Shown: positions 53,170 to 61,667 of the stretch, in pieces
Layout of the letters: each line of letters begins with the position of its first letter
How positions within the stretch are numbered: the stretch's first letter is position 1
NCBI GenBank assembly: GCA_964507045.1
Contig: CAZDOO010000009.1
Span: forward strand, 1-64,000
DNA length: 64,000 nucleotides
Direction of reading: 5' to 3'
Source: UBA8199 sp964507045
GTDB lineage: Bacteria; Verrucomicrobiota; Verrucomicrobiia; Limisphaerales; UBA8199
The notes under the pieces: model-generated
What the model saw: the letters and a program-made list of their open reading frames with translations, nothing else
Told to the model about the DNA's origin: nothing
The model's database searches: none
Program-made: the position numbers and the translations under genes

Positions 53170-54654
53170 CTAGAAAGTCATCAGGATTTCAGCGCGCAGG
53201 AAGGTCATGAGATCCTGATCTTTGTAGTAATCGCCTGACCAAACCCACTCCGCCCACAGGTGCCCGCTCAGATGGTCGCTGAACTTGTGCTTGAGGACCG
53301 CCTGGAGGTAGTGGCCGCGGAAGTTCCCATCCTGGCTGAACCGTCCCGGGGTCATGGCGCGCGTTGGCACCGACTCGGGCGCAAACAGGGCGTTGTAGGT
53401 CGCGCTGAAGGTCATGCCTTTTATCGGGCTGATGGTCCACATGGGGCCAAACCGCCCCACGTTGTTCATCTGGGCGACCTTGCCGCTGGTTTCGTTGGCG
53501 TAGGAATAAATGTACATCTCGCTCCACCGCGGCCAGCGACCCCACAGCACGTCAAACATTTCGTCCGTGCCGGTGCTGCCGGGATCGTCGCCCGAGAGGA
53601 ACTCGCCGACCAGGGCGAGCTGGTTATTGAGCCGGTCGTTGAACGCGTAAGTCAGCCGCGCGTTGGCGCCGTAAGCGTTGATGGTGCGCCAGCCGCTATC
53701 CGCCCCGCTGACCGTCGGGTCCTGCTTCGACCCGCATTGGTAGGCGCCTTCGACCCAGTACTGCCAATGTTTGCCCACCGTGCCGCTGACGCTGCCGCCG
53801 ACGGTATAGATGTCAGCGTTGTCGCCGTTGGCTATCCCCCGCACGCGGGTGTCATTCTTGTAGATGAAGAAACCTCCCAGGTTCACGTTCTCGATCGAGG
53901 TGTTGCCGATGCTCAGGACCGCTCCTTGCTCGTCCTGTTCTGTCAGGTAGTAGCCGGTATACCTGCCGGCCGGACTAAAGCTGGACGAGTTGCCAATCGT
54001 CGGAATCACCTCGTCGGCATAGGCGTGCATGCTGACGTAAGACACATCGAACTTGGTCTTGATCGCCTTGGCGTCGTAAGCCGCGCGGGCTCCGTCCACG
54101 AAGAACGTCCAGGAGCCGTCGTTCGGTGTGCCGTCGAACACCAGCCAGCCGTTGCGCATGTTCAACACATCCATCACATCCTGGCGGCCCAGGGTAACGG
54201 TCAGGGGCTGATCCAACACATTCGCCAGCTTGAGGTTGGCGACGTCCAGGATGCCGTAACGCCATTCCATGCCCTCGCGATTAAGGTAAGTGCCCGGAAA
54301 CGAGGGTTCCATAAAGTCTCTCGGCTCAGCGGAAACACGGGTGTTGACGGTGAGATTCTCCACCGGTGTAATCGTCGCCCAGACGCGTCCGCGGAGCCGG
54401 AAGTAATCCTGCGAATGCCGGGGATAGGCGGAGCCGAGGGTTAGCGCATTGTCAAAGTACTCGTTCCGGATCCGAAGGTCGCCCCCCCAGCTCAGCCAGG
54501 AAGTCGGGTTCTTGATGTCCTTGATCATCTGCTCCGTGGCGGAGAGCGTCGGCGGCGGCGCCGCGGCGGCGGTGGTTTGGGCGGTTTGAGCCCGGGCGGT
54601 CAGCAGGGTGGCACCCAGGGTGACGATGATTACTGCATGGGCCTTGTTTGTCAT
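53170..54654 (-). CDS. Outer-membrane beta-barrel porin, AlgE/alginate-export-like
   Basis: A 494-residue protein. The signal peptide ends near TARAQ; a short Ala/Pro-rich linker and a helix (LSATEQMIKDIK) precede the barrel. The mature part alternates aromatic beta strands and turns: LRIRNEYFDNALTLGSAYP, RVWATITPVENLTVNTRVSAE, VTLGRQDVMDV, and it ends in aromatic strands with a terminal LMTF. The GRQDV segment and barrel size recall the alginate export family, which passes anionic or neutral glycans. It is divergent from the thioesterase gene. It would let glycan fragments reach the periplasmic enzymes encoded nearby (inference). Confidence 0.8.
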   Translation of the reverse strand: MTNKAHAVIIVTLGATLLTARAQTAQTTAAAAPPPTLSATEQMIKDIKNPTSWLSWGGDLRIRNEYFDNALTLGSAYPRHSQDYFRLRGRVWATITPVENLTVNTRVSAEPRDFMEPSFPGTYLNREGMEWRYGILDVANLKLANVLDQPLTVTLGRQDVMDVLNMRNGWLVFDGTPNDGSWTFFVDGARAAYDAKAIKTKFDVSYVSMHAYADEVIPTIGNSSSFSPAGRYTGYYLTEQDEQGAVLSIGNTSIENVNLGGFFIYKNDTRVRGIANGDNADIYTVGGSVSGTVGKHWQYWVEGAYQCGSKQDPTVSGADSGWRTINAYGANARLTYAFNDRLNNQLALVGEFLSGDDPGSTGTDEMFDVLWGRWPRWSEMYIYSYANETSGKVAQMNNVGRFGPMWTISPIKGMTFSATYNALFAPESVPTRAMTPGRFSQDGNFRGHYLQAVLKHKFSDHLSGHLWAEWVWSGDYYKDQDLMTFLRAEILMTF

Positions 54655-55007
54655 AGGTCGTTCCTGATAAGACCGACCTCACTCCCTAAAAAGCGAACGC
54701 CGGTCCGTTGTTTCGTTTAAGGTTCTTGTCCGCACTGCCGGGCCAGCCTGCAATTACGCTCACGCCCCCGCCAGTGACGCGGCGATGATTCTAGGCTTTG
54801 GCGCAAACGTGTCCAGTACTATCCCAAAGATAGCTGCGGCCCGCCATCGACGCTAATTGCTGACATGCGAGCAAATTATGGCAAGTGCGGCCCGGGCGCG
54901 CTGCCGCCGCACCCCGCGGTTCCAGCTCTACATCCGGCCGCTGCCGGGCCGGCAGGGGGAGGCTTGATTGTATTGAAGTCCCCCCCTCATTCGGCGATGC
55001 TCCGGCC
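54655..55007. other. Divergent intergenic region (353 bases)
   Basis: It separates the porin and thioesterase genes and must hold both promoters. An AGGA-type ribosome site serves the porin. A CTGCCGG/CCGGCAG stem with a one-base loop lies near 54945. No gene or operator was recognised. Confidence 0.5.
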
Positions 55008-55439
55008 ATGAACGGGTTGTCCGATGTGTTGCAGTTGCGGGTCCGCTACAGCGAGACGGACCAGATGGGAACGTTTTACAACTCGCGTGCGCTGGAGTGG
55101 TTCGAGTGCGGGCGCACCGAGCTGATGCGCCGCAAGCTGGGGATGTCCTATGTGGCCTTGGAGTCGCGCGGCGTCTTCCTGCCGCTGGTGGAAGCGCACC
55201 TGGAATTCCTGGGCGGCGCGCGCTATGACGACCCGCTCGAGGTTGCCAGCACCGTGGTGACTTCAGGGCGCGCCAAACTGCGCTTCGACGTTCAGATCCA
55301 GCACCGCGAGACCCGCCGGCCGGTGGTGCGCGGCTATACCGTTCACGCCTTCACCAATCAACAGGGCAAACCCATTCGCCCGCCCCCGTGGTTCTTGGAA
55401 CTGCTGGCCCGGGCCGCGGCCGGCGCGGCAACGCTGTAA
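55008..55439 (+). CDS. Acyl-CoA thioesterase, 4-hydroxybenzoyl-CoA thioesterase (YbgC) type
   Basis: A 143-residue hot-dog-fold protein. RYSETDQMGTFYNSRALEWFECGRTELMR is the YbgC/4HBT core, with the Asp of ETDQMG in the catalytic position. LVEAHLEFLGGARYDD and YTVHAFTNQQGKPIRPP finish the domain. The family hydrolyses short or aromatic acyl-CoA thioesters. It lies 64 bases ahead of a phenylacetate-CoA ligase family gene on the same strand, so action on an aryl-CoA is suggested but not proven. The ATG at 55008 is chosen because the upstream frame lacks protein-like sequence. Confidence 0.88.
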   Translation: MNGLSDVLQLRVRYSETDQMGTFYNSRALEWFECGRTELMRRKLGMSYVALESRGVFLPLVEAHLEFLGGARYDDPLEVASTVVTSGRAKLRFDVQIQHRETRRPVVRGYTVHAFTNQQGKPIRPPPWFLELLARAAAGAATL

Positions 55440-55503
55440 CTATTGGTTGCACACCGGCGGCCCGGCTGGCTAGGATTCCCGGGTTGCCAGAGGCTGATTG
55501 TTT

Positions 55504-56835
55504 ATGAGCAAACACACAAAGAATACAATGGGAAAGTTCCACCCGCTCAGCGCGCCGGATTTCCTGCCGCTGCCGCAATTGCGGGATCTGCAGCTCCAGC
55601 GGCTCCAGGCCATCGTCCAGCGCGCCTATGATCGCGTCCCCCTGTTCCGCCAGCGCATGGACGAGCGCGGCCTGACTCCCCAGGACGTGCGGACGCTGGA
55701 CGACCTGGCCAAGTTGCCGTTCACCCTGAAGACCGACCTGCGCGACACCTATCCCTTCGGCCTGTTCGCCAGCCCCATGAAGGACGTTGTGCGGCTGCAC
55801 GTCTCCAGCGGCACGACCGGCAAACCCACCGTCGTGGCCTACACGCGGGAGGATATCCAGGTCTGGACCAACGTCATGCTGCGCAGCCTCGCCGCTTGCG
55901 GCCTGCATGAGGGCGACATTATCCAGAACGCCTACGGCTACGGCCTGTTCACCGGCGGGCTGGGCGCGCACTACGGCGCCGAGGCCCTCGGCGCGACGGT
56001 GATCCCGATCTCGGGCGGCAACACCCCGCGCCAATTGATGGTGATGAAGGACTTCGGCGTCACGGCCATCTGCTGCACCCCCAGCTACTTCCTCCACCTG
56101 ATTGACCAGGCCCCCGAACTGGGCGTGAACTTCAAGGACCTGCCGCTGCGGGTCGGCGTCTTCGGCGCCGAGCCCTGGACCGAATCCATGCGCCGCCGCA
56201 TCGAGACCGACAGCGGCATCAAAGCCTATGACATTTACGGCCTTTCGGAAATCGTCGGGCCGGGCGTCGCGATGGAGTGCCAGTGCCAGGCCGGGCCGCA
56301 CATTTTCGAGGACTACTTCTATCCCGAGATCATCGACAGCAAGACCGGCAAGCCCTGCGAAGATGGCGAGGAGGGCGAACTCGTCCTGACCACGCTCGGC
56401 AAGCAGGCCATGCCGATGATCCGCTACCGCACCCGCGACATCACCGCGCTGACCTCCGAAACCTGCGAATGCGGCCGCACGCTGCGCCGCATCAACCGCA
56501 TCGGACGCCGGGCCGACGACATGTTCATCATCCGCGGCATCAACGTCTTCCCGTCCCAGATCGAGACCGCCCTGCTGAAGGTCGAAGGCGCCCTGCCGCA
56601 CTACCAGATCATCCTGACGCGCGAAAAGGACCTCGACGTCATGGAAGTGCAGGTCGAGGTCACGGCGGAATTCTTCACCGACACGGTGGGCGCGATGGAG
56701 CAACTGCAGGCCCGGCTTACCAAGTCCATCGAAACCATCGTGGGCGTGCGCGCCAACGTGCGGCTGGTCCAGCCGCGCACCCTCCAGCGCAGCGAAGGCA
56801 AGGCCAAGCGCGTTATTGATCAGCGGAAAATGTAA
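55504..56835 (+). CDS. Phenylacetate--CoA ligase family protein (PaaK-like)
   Basis: A 443-residue adenylate-forming ligase. The P-loop motif SSGTTGKPT is at residues 101-109; YDIYGLSEIVGPGVAMEC is the second core motif, and TRDITALTSETCECGRT with RINRIGRRADDMFIIRGINVFPSQIE is the family C-terminal domain. It activates phenylacetate or a similar aryl acid with ATP and CoA. The rest of the paa ring-oxidation pathway is not in view, so the substrate may be different. ATG 55504 was selected. It is followed 18 bases later by a double-ACT protein, as in many bacteria where the two genes are paired. Confidence 0.9.
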   Translation: MSKHTKNTMGKFHPLSAPDFLPLPQLRDLQLQRLQAIVQRAYDRVPLFRQRMDERGLTPQDVRTLDDLAKLPFTLKTDLRDTYPFGLFASPMKDVVRLHVSSGTTGKPTVVAYTREDIQVWTNVMLRSLAACGLHEGDIIQNAYGYGLFTGGLGAHYGAEALGATVIPISGGNTPRQLMVMKDFGVTAICCTPSYFLHLIDQAPELGVNFKDLPLRVGVFGAEPWTESMRRRIETDSGIKAYDIYGLSEIVGPGVAMECQCQAGPHIFEDYFYPEIIDSKTGKPCEDGEEGELVLTTLGKQAMPMIRYRTRDITALTSETCECGRTLRRINRIGRRADDMFIIRGINVFPSQIETALLKVEGALPHYQIILTREKDLDVMEVQVEVTAEFFTDTVGAMEQLQARLTKSIETIVGVRANVRLVQPRTLQRSEGKAKRVIDQRKM

Positions 56836-56853
56836 TCCCGAGGAGAACCAACC

Positions 56854-57294
56854 ATGAAAGTCAAACAGCTCTCATTGTTCCTGGAAAACAAGCCCGGCGC
56901 GCTGAGCCGCCCCATCAAGCTGCTCGCCAAAGCGAAGCTGAATATTCTGACGCTCTCCATCGCCGACACCCAGCAGTTCGGCATCCTGCGCTTCGTCGTG
57001 CGCGACTGGGAGAAAGCCAAGCGGCTGCTGGAAAAAGAACAGTTCGTCGTTAAGGTCTCCGACCTGGTCGCCATCGAGGTGGCCAACGAACCCGGCGGCC
57101 TGGCCGACATCCTGCTCGCGCTGGAGCGGGCCGGGGTCAATGTCGAATACATGTACGGCTTCACCCTCCGGGCCGAAGGCAAGGGCGTGCTGGCGTTCCG
57201 CTTCGACGACCCCGACAGCGCCATCGCCTCCCTGCTGGCCGCCGGCATCAACCCCATCCGCCGCGTGGACCTGTTCAACCGGTTGGAGGGCTGA
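56854..57294 (+). CDS. Double ACT-domain protein
   Basis: A 146-residue protein made of two ACT domains: MKVKQLSLFLENKPGALSRP (residues 1-70) and VIAIEV-type AIEVANEPGGLADILLAL (residues 71-140). The NKPGAL and NEPGGL loops are the ligand-binding sites of ACT domains, which usually bind amino acids. No catalytic domain is attached. The gene directly follows paaK-like, with an AGGAG ribosome site, and the pair is a known arrangement; it may regulate the ligase in response to an aromatic amino acid (inference). Confidence 0.9.
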   Translation: MKVKQLSLFLENKPGALSRPIKLLAKAKLNILTLSIADTQQFGILRFVVRDWEKAKRLLEKEQFVVKVSDLVAIEVANEPGGLADILLALERAGVNVEYMYGFTLRAEGKGVLAFRFDDPDSAIASLLAAGINPIRRVDLFNRLEG

Positions 57295-58046
57295 AGCCGA
57301 TATTTAGCCGCTGAACCAGCGGACGTGGTGCGGCCTGCCAGCGGGAGCCCGCCCGGCCCTGCAAACCGAGCCGTGCTGGAACTCCTGGCATCCGAGAGGA
57401 ACTGGCGGTACAGCTTGCCGAGCAGGCTTTCCCGAACGCTGCAATTGCGCGCACCATGCCGATGGCGCGATTGAACAGGGCCTGAAGCAGAACTGCAAGG
57501 CTGCCTATGGTATAAAACAGGTATAGTCCTTGAGCCGCTCCGGAAGTGTATGCCCATACTCTCCCGCTATAAATCTGGCTCAGCACCGATTTCCGGGGAA
57601 CGCCGACGAAATCTCGTCATCGGTTCGGCTCGACAGCCACGAACCAGCAGGGTTCCGGGCTGACGCCACCCCCCTCTCCACTCCCTATCCTCACCGTCAC
57701 CTCACCGTCACCTCACCGTAGTACCTCTGCAAACCTTGCAGAGGTTCAACGGTGAGGATACGGTGAGGTGACGGTGAGGTGAGCCAGCAGAGAGGGTGGT
57801 ATTCAGGCAGGGCGGCAATGCAAGCAGGCGGGCCGAGGGGACCGGCAGGAGTGAGGCTGAAGAACCCTCCCTGTCTCAAAATGGGACAGGGCGCCCCATG
57901 CAGAGCGGGAGATATCCCCTACGGAAAGGCAGTTGGACGCGTCCGGTTGCTTTCGGTCTGACCGTATTGGCCGGGGGCGAGCCTGCGGGTGACGGCTCGG
58001 CAGATGTGTGGATAGTGAGGACCGACACCGGCCCGGAGTTCTGAAG
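57295..58046. other. Intergenic region with palindromes, no supported gene
   Basis: 752 bases between the ACT gene and hsdR. It holds a CCGCTG/CAGCGG stem just after the ACT stop (about 57310), a palindromic repeat block (57689-57782) and a CCCTGTC/GACAGGG stem at 57869-57891. Open frames here are short and lack protein character. Confidence 0.5.
57689..57782. repeat. Palindromic repeat built from TCACCGT units
   Basis: Three left-hand CTCACCGT units are answered on the right by ACGGTGAG units, around a 10-bp stem (57723-57732 with 57736-57745) and a 3-base loop. The CTCACCGT iterations match the arms of the MITE-like elements at 6838 and 35537, but the core hairpin is different and no MITE-type terminal repeats were seen. 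Confidence 0.65.
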
Positions 58047-60521
58047 CTAGTCGGCGACGGGTTGGTAGAGGTATTTCTGAAAGCCGGCGAAGACCTGGCC
58101 GATTTGCTCGGGCTGGCCGAGATCGGCCACCGCGTCTTGAATCGAGTTGTGGTATTTGATCAGGAGCAGGGGCCGCAGCTTGTCCTGGTCGAGCTCCTCC
58201 ACCCCGACGCTGACGTAGTGGGACAGGACAAAGTCGAGGAAGGCCTGCTGCTTGGCGTTGAAGTTGGAATTGATATGCACCCGCGCCCCGTCCGCCCGAA
58301 CCGCCCGCGTCACCGGCGGCAAGGCATAGGCCACATGCGCCAGCACGTCGAACAGGTCGCTCTTCTCCGCATCAATGATCTTCTGCATCTCGGCGAGCTG
58401 GTCGTGGCCGAAACCTTTCTCCGCGAGTCCCTGCAACAGCTTCGCGCGCGTGTCCGGCGCGCTCCAGAGCTTGCGCAGCTCCGCTTCGCTCTGAAAGAAG
58501 TCGGGCAGCTTGCCGAAGAGCAGCTCCATGAACTGCTGAGCAGACATGGGGGTGCCGTCCGGGTGCCAGAAGGTGGTCGCCATCATGTGCTGGATGTTGC
58601 GCTCCTTGCCGTCGGCGAGCTTCACTCTGGCTTTCTTGCGTTTGTTGCAGGTGCATGGACGGTGGCCACAGACCGGGCAGGGCTCTTTCTGACACTGGCA
58701 GGGACTCTGACCGCACACGGGGCATGGCTGCGGCGTGGTCGGCTCGCACACGCAGGGATAGCAACCGCATTGCGGGCATGATTCCGGCTCAACCGGCTCG
58801 CCGTCCCACTCCGGGTCATTGAAGTGGAGGTGCGCTTTCACGAAGTCATAGATCGTGAAGTAATCCTTGCCGTCAAAGAGCCGGGTGCCGCGGCCGATGA
58901 TCTGCTTGAACTCGATCATCGAGTTGATCGGGCGCATGAGCACGATATTGCGGATGTTGCGGGCATCCACGCCGGTGGAGAGCTTTTGCGACGTGGTGAG
59001 GATGGTCGGGATGGTCTTTTCGTTGTCCTGGAAATCCCGCAGGTGCTGCTCGCCCAGCTCGCCCTCGTCGGCGGTGACGCGCTGGCAATAGTGCGGGTCT
59101 TTGCTGGTCTTGAGCTGGTTGACGAGGTCGCGCACGACGAGGGCGTGGGCCTGGTTGGCGCAGAACACCAGCGTCTTCTCGCTCTGGTTGATCTCGCCCA
59201 GGAATATCTCGACCCGCTTCTTCTCCCGCTCCTTGATCTCGATGATCTTGTTGAAGTCGGGTTCGTCGTAAAGCTTTCCCGCCTCAATCTCGCCCTCCAC
59301 CACCTGGTCATCCGGCGTATAGACGTAGTAATCCAGCGTCGTCTGGATCTGCTTCACCCGGAAGGGCGTGAGGAAGCCGTCATTGATGCCTTCCTTGAGC
59401 GAGTAGATGAACACCGGCTCGCCGAAATAGCGGTAGGTGTCGGCGTTCTCCTCCCGCTTGGGGGTGGCGGTGAGGCCGAGCTGCACGGCCGGCGCGAAGT
59501 AGTCCATGATCCCGCGCCAGTTGCTTTCGTCGTTGGCGCCGCCGCGATGGCACTCGTCAATGACGATGAAGTCGAAGAAGTCGGGCGGGTATTCTCCAAA
59601 GTAGGGGCTGGGTTTGCCGTCCTTCACGGGGCCCGTCATGAACGTCTGGAAGATGGTGAAGAACAGGCTGCCGTTCTTGGGCACCTTGCCCTTCTTGCGG
59701 ATGTCCTCGGGTTTGATGCGCACCATCGCGTCTTCCGGGAACGCCGAGAACGCGTTGTAAGCCTGGTTGGCGAGGAGGTTGCGGTCCGCCAGGAACAGGA
59801 TGCGAGGGCGTCTTAGTGCGGAGTCGGAAACGTTGAACCCTGAACCGTCGAACTTTGAACCTTGAACAGCGGGACGGGCAGCGAGGTTCCAGCGGGAGTG
59901 GAAGAGTTTCCAGGCGATCTGGAAGGCGATGAAGGTTTTGCCGGTGCCGGTGGCCAGCGTGAGCAGGATGCGCGACTGGCCCCTGGCGATGGCCTGCATC
60001 ACCCGCTCGATGGCGATGTCCTGGTAATAGCGGCTGGGATGCGAGCCCCCTTTGTCCTCGAAGGGAATCGCGGCAAAGCGGTCGCGCCAGGCGTCCGGCT
60101 CGGCGAACGTCATGGCCCAGAGCTGGTCCGGAGTGGGATAGGCGGCGATTTCGCCTTCGGGGGGCGCGTGATGCGTGTTGCGTGTTGCGTGTTGCGTGGG
60201 GGTCATGTCCACCTGGTAGATCGCCTGGCCGTTGGTGGAGTAGGCATACCGGACCGCCAGCTTGCCCGCGTAGTTCTTGGCCTGGGCCACGCCTTCGGTC
60301 AGCTCCTCGTCCAGCGCCTTGGCCTCGACCACGCCGAGCTTGGTGTTGCGATACTCCAGCACGTAGTCGGCGGTGAGGGCCTTGCCGCGTCGCCCGTGGC
60401 CCTCGATGCGACCGGGAGCGATGGGGTACTCGCGCCGGATGCGGCTGCCTTCGACGACGCCCCAGCCGGCCGCCTCCAGCGCGGGGTCAATGTGCTCGGC
60501 TCGGGTCTCGGCTTCGTTCAT
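58047..60521 (-). CDS. hsdR: Type I restriction enzyme R subunit (HsdR, EcoEI type)
   Basis: An 824-residue endonuclease/translocase. The N-terminal nuclease domain carries Asp52, Glu66 and Lys68 in DYVLEYRNTKLGVVEAK, a PD-(D/E)xK site. The SF2 motor has Walker A ATGTGKT (190-196), DECH (322-325), a LTATPKR motif and QIIGRGTRL (540-548). A three-fold CPxCGxxPCxC module (about residues 582-622) precedes the C-terminal HsdM-binding region. It translocates and cuts unmodified DNA as part of the HsdR2M2S complex. Two heptanucleotide tracts lie in its coding sequence. It overlaps rhuM by four bases (60518-60521). Confidence 0.92.
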   Translation of the reverse strand: MNEAETRAEHIDPALEAAGWGVVEGSRIRREYPIAPGRIEGHGRRGKALTADYVLEYRNTKLGVVEAKALDEELTEGVAQAKNYAGKLAVRYAYSTNGQAIYQVDMTPTQHATRNTHHAPPEGEIAAYPTPDQLWAMTFAEPDAWRDRFAAIPFEDKGGSHPSRYYQDIAIERVMQAIARGQSRILLTLATGTGKTFIAFQIAWKLFHSRWNLAARPAVQGSKFDGSGFNVSDSALRRPRILFLADRNLLANQAYNAFSAFPEDAMVRIKPEDIRKKGKVPKNGSLFFTIFQTFMTGPVKDGKPSPYFGEYPPDFFDFIVIDECHRGGANDESNWRGIMDYFAPAVQLGLTATPKREENADTYRYFGEPVFIYSLKEGINDGFLTPFRVKQIQTTLDYYVYTPDDQVVEGEIEAGKLYDEPDFNKIIEIKEREKKRVEIFLGEINQSEKTLVFCANQAHALVVRDLVNQLKTSKDPHYCQRVTADEGELGEQHLRDFQDNEKTIPTILTTSQKLSTGVDARNIRNIVLMRPINSMIEFKQIIGRGTRLFDGKDYFTIYDFVKAHLHFNDPEWDGEPVEPESCPQCGCYPCVCEPTTPQPCPVCGQSPCQCQKEPCPVCGHRPCTCNKRKKARVKLADGKERNIQHMMATTFWHPDGTPMSAQQFMELLFGKLPDFFQSEAELRKLWSAPDTRAKLLQGLAEKGFGHDQLAEMQKIIDAEKSDLFDVLAHVAYALPPVTRAVRADGARVHINSNFNAKQQAFLDFVLSHYVSVGVEELDQDKLRPLLLIKYHNSIQDAVADLGQPEQIGQVFAGFQKYLYQPVAD
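59833..59867 (-). repeat. Degenerate heptanucleotide tract in hsdR
   Basis: Five imperfect 7-base units of the TTGAACC type in a row, encoding a GSKFDGSGFN-like insert at about residues 219-230 of HsdR, after Walker A. It looks like an insertion into the motor domain. Confidence 0.55.
60166..60200 (-). repeat. Heptanucleotide tandem tract (GCGTGTT) in hsdR
   Basis: Five consecutive 7-base units (three identical, the first and last with changes), encoding HATRNTHHAP at about residues 108-119 of HsdR. The unit is not divisible by three. Confidence 0.7.
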
Positions 60522-61552
60522 GGCTGGTCCTTGCCCTCCTCCAGGACTTTCTTGATGTGCCGGTCGAAGTCCGACTCGAACAACCGATCCTGCACAATCC
60601 GGTATTTCTCGAATTCACTTTCGGCAAAGGCCTTCGCCACTTCCTGGCTGACCTGGCCCGGATGATCGAGAATGTCTCGCTCGTTGAACTGGAGGAAGGC
60701 GTTCAACTTCGTTGCCCAATCCTTCATCGTCATGGGAATCTTCCGCTCTGCCTGGTCCTCGGCGTAGTCCAGATACATCGTCACGAAGCGATCCAGTGAT
60801 TTCAGCTCCTTCTCCGTGAGGTAATTCTTCGCCACAACCACATCCGGCTTGAGAATCTTCCCGCGCGGCGCGTTCTTCCAGGTGGTCAGGCCCATGCGCT
60901 CCTTCTTGCTGTCCGCCCGCGCCACGATCAACTCGGCGGCGGTGCGGCCATGAGTGGCAAAATGCAGCTTGTTCTGCACCGTGGCGAAGAAGGTCTGCGT
61001 GGTTTCCGCCTCCGGGCTGTAATCCAGCGCCGTGGCATAGATGTCGGTGATCTTCTGATAGAACTTCCGCTCGCTCGCCCGGATTTCGCGGATCTCGGCC
61101 AGCAGGTTCTCGTAATACTCCTTGCTCAGGAACGCCCCGTTCTTCAGCCGCTCCTTGTCCAGCACATAGCCGCGGATGGCGTAGTCGCGCAAGACTCCCG
61201 TGGCCCATTGCCGGAATTGGATGGCGCGGGCGGAATTCACCCGGAAGCCCACGGCGATGATGGCGTCGAGGTTGTAGAACCGCGTCGTGTAATCCTTGCC
61301 ATCCTCGGCAGTATGTCGGAAATCCCGACATACTGCCTTCTCCTCCAGCTCCCCGGTCTCGAAAATGTTTTTCAGATGCTCGGTGATGGTGCTGCGGCCT
61401 TTGTCGAACAGCACGCTGATCAGCTTCTGCGTCAGCCAGACGGTCTCCTCCGCCACGCGGACCTCGATGCCGTCCTCACCGGCCTGCCGGGTGAAGATCA
61501 GGAACTCGGCCGTGCTGTTGCGGATTTGAAGTTTGTTCTTTTCCTTCTTCAT
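60518..61552 (-). CDS. rhuM: RhuM-family protein (type I restriction-modification associated)
   Basis: A 344-residue cytoplasmic protein of the RhuM (virulence RhuM/DUF) family. VWLTQKLISVLFDKGRSTITEHLKNIF is the typical N-terminal helix-turn-helix-like region. YNLDAIIAVGFRVNSARAIQFRQWATGVLRDY is the family core, and the C-terminal half carries SEFEKYRIVQDRLFESDFDRHI. Such genes often lie inside type I R-M loci, but no biochemical activity is settled. It starts 11 bases after an hsdS-type tail and overlaps hsdR by four bases (ATGA), so it is part of the R-M operon. Confidence 0.88.
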   Translation of the reverse strand: MKKEKNKLQIRNSTAEFLIFTRQAGEDGIEVRVAEETVWLTQKLISVLFDKGRSTITEHLKNIFETGELEEKAVCRDFRHTAEDGKDYTTRFYNLDAIIAVGFRVNSARAIQFRQWATGVLRDYAIRGYVLDKERLKNGAFLSKEYYENLLAEIREIRASERKFYQKITDIYATALDYSPEAETTQTFFATVQNKLHFATHGRTAAELIVARADSKKERMGLTTWKNAPRGKILKPDVVVAKNYLTEKELKSLDRFVTMYLDYAEDQAERKIPMTMKDWATKLNAFLQFNERDILDHPGQVSQEVAKAFAESEFEKYRIVQDRLFESDFDRHIKKVLEEGKDQP

Positions 61553-61562
61553 GGCGCGTTTC

Positions 61563-61667
61563 TTAAAGTTCTCCGGTGAAGGCTTGGTGCAGCAGCGACT
61601 TCTTCAACGCCGCCAGCGCGGCGAGCTTCTGCTCGTAGAGGCGGGCGGAGGCGTTGGGTTTCGGCCG
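61563..61667 (-). pseudogene. hsdS 3'-end remnant 1 (tail only)
   Basis: About 34 codons before a TAA read ALAALKKSLLHQAFTGEL, the same tail as intact HsdS. No start codon or target-recognition domain remains. The stop is 10 bases ahead of the rhuM start, which suggests this tail is the original operon junction. Confidence 0.75.
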
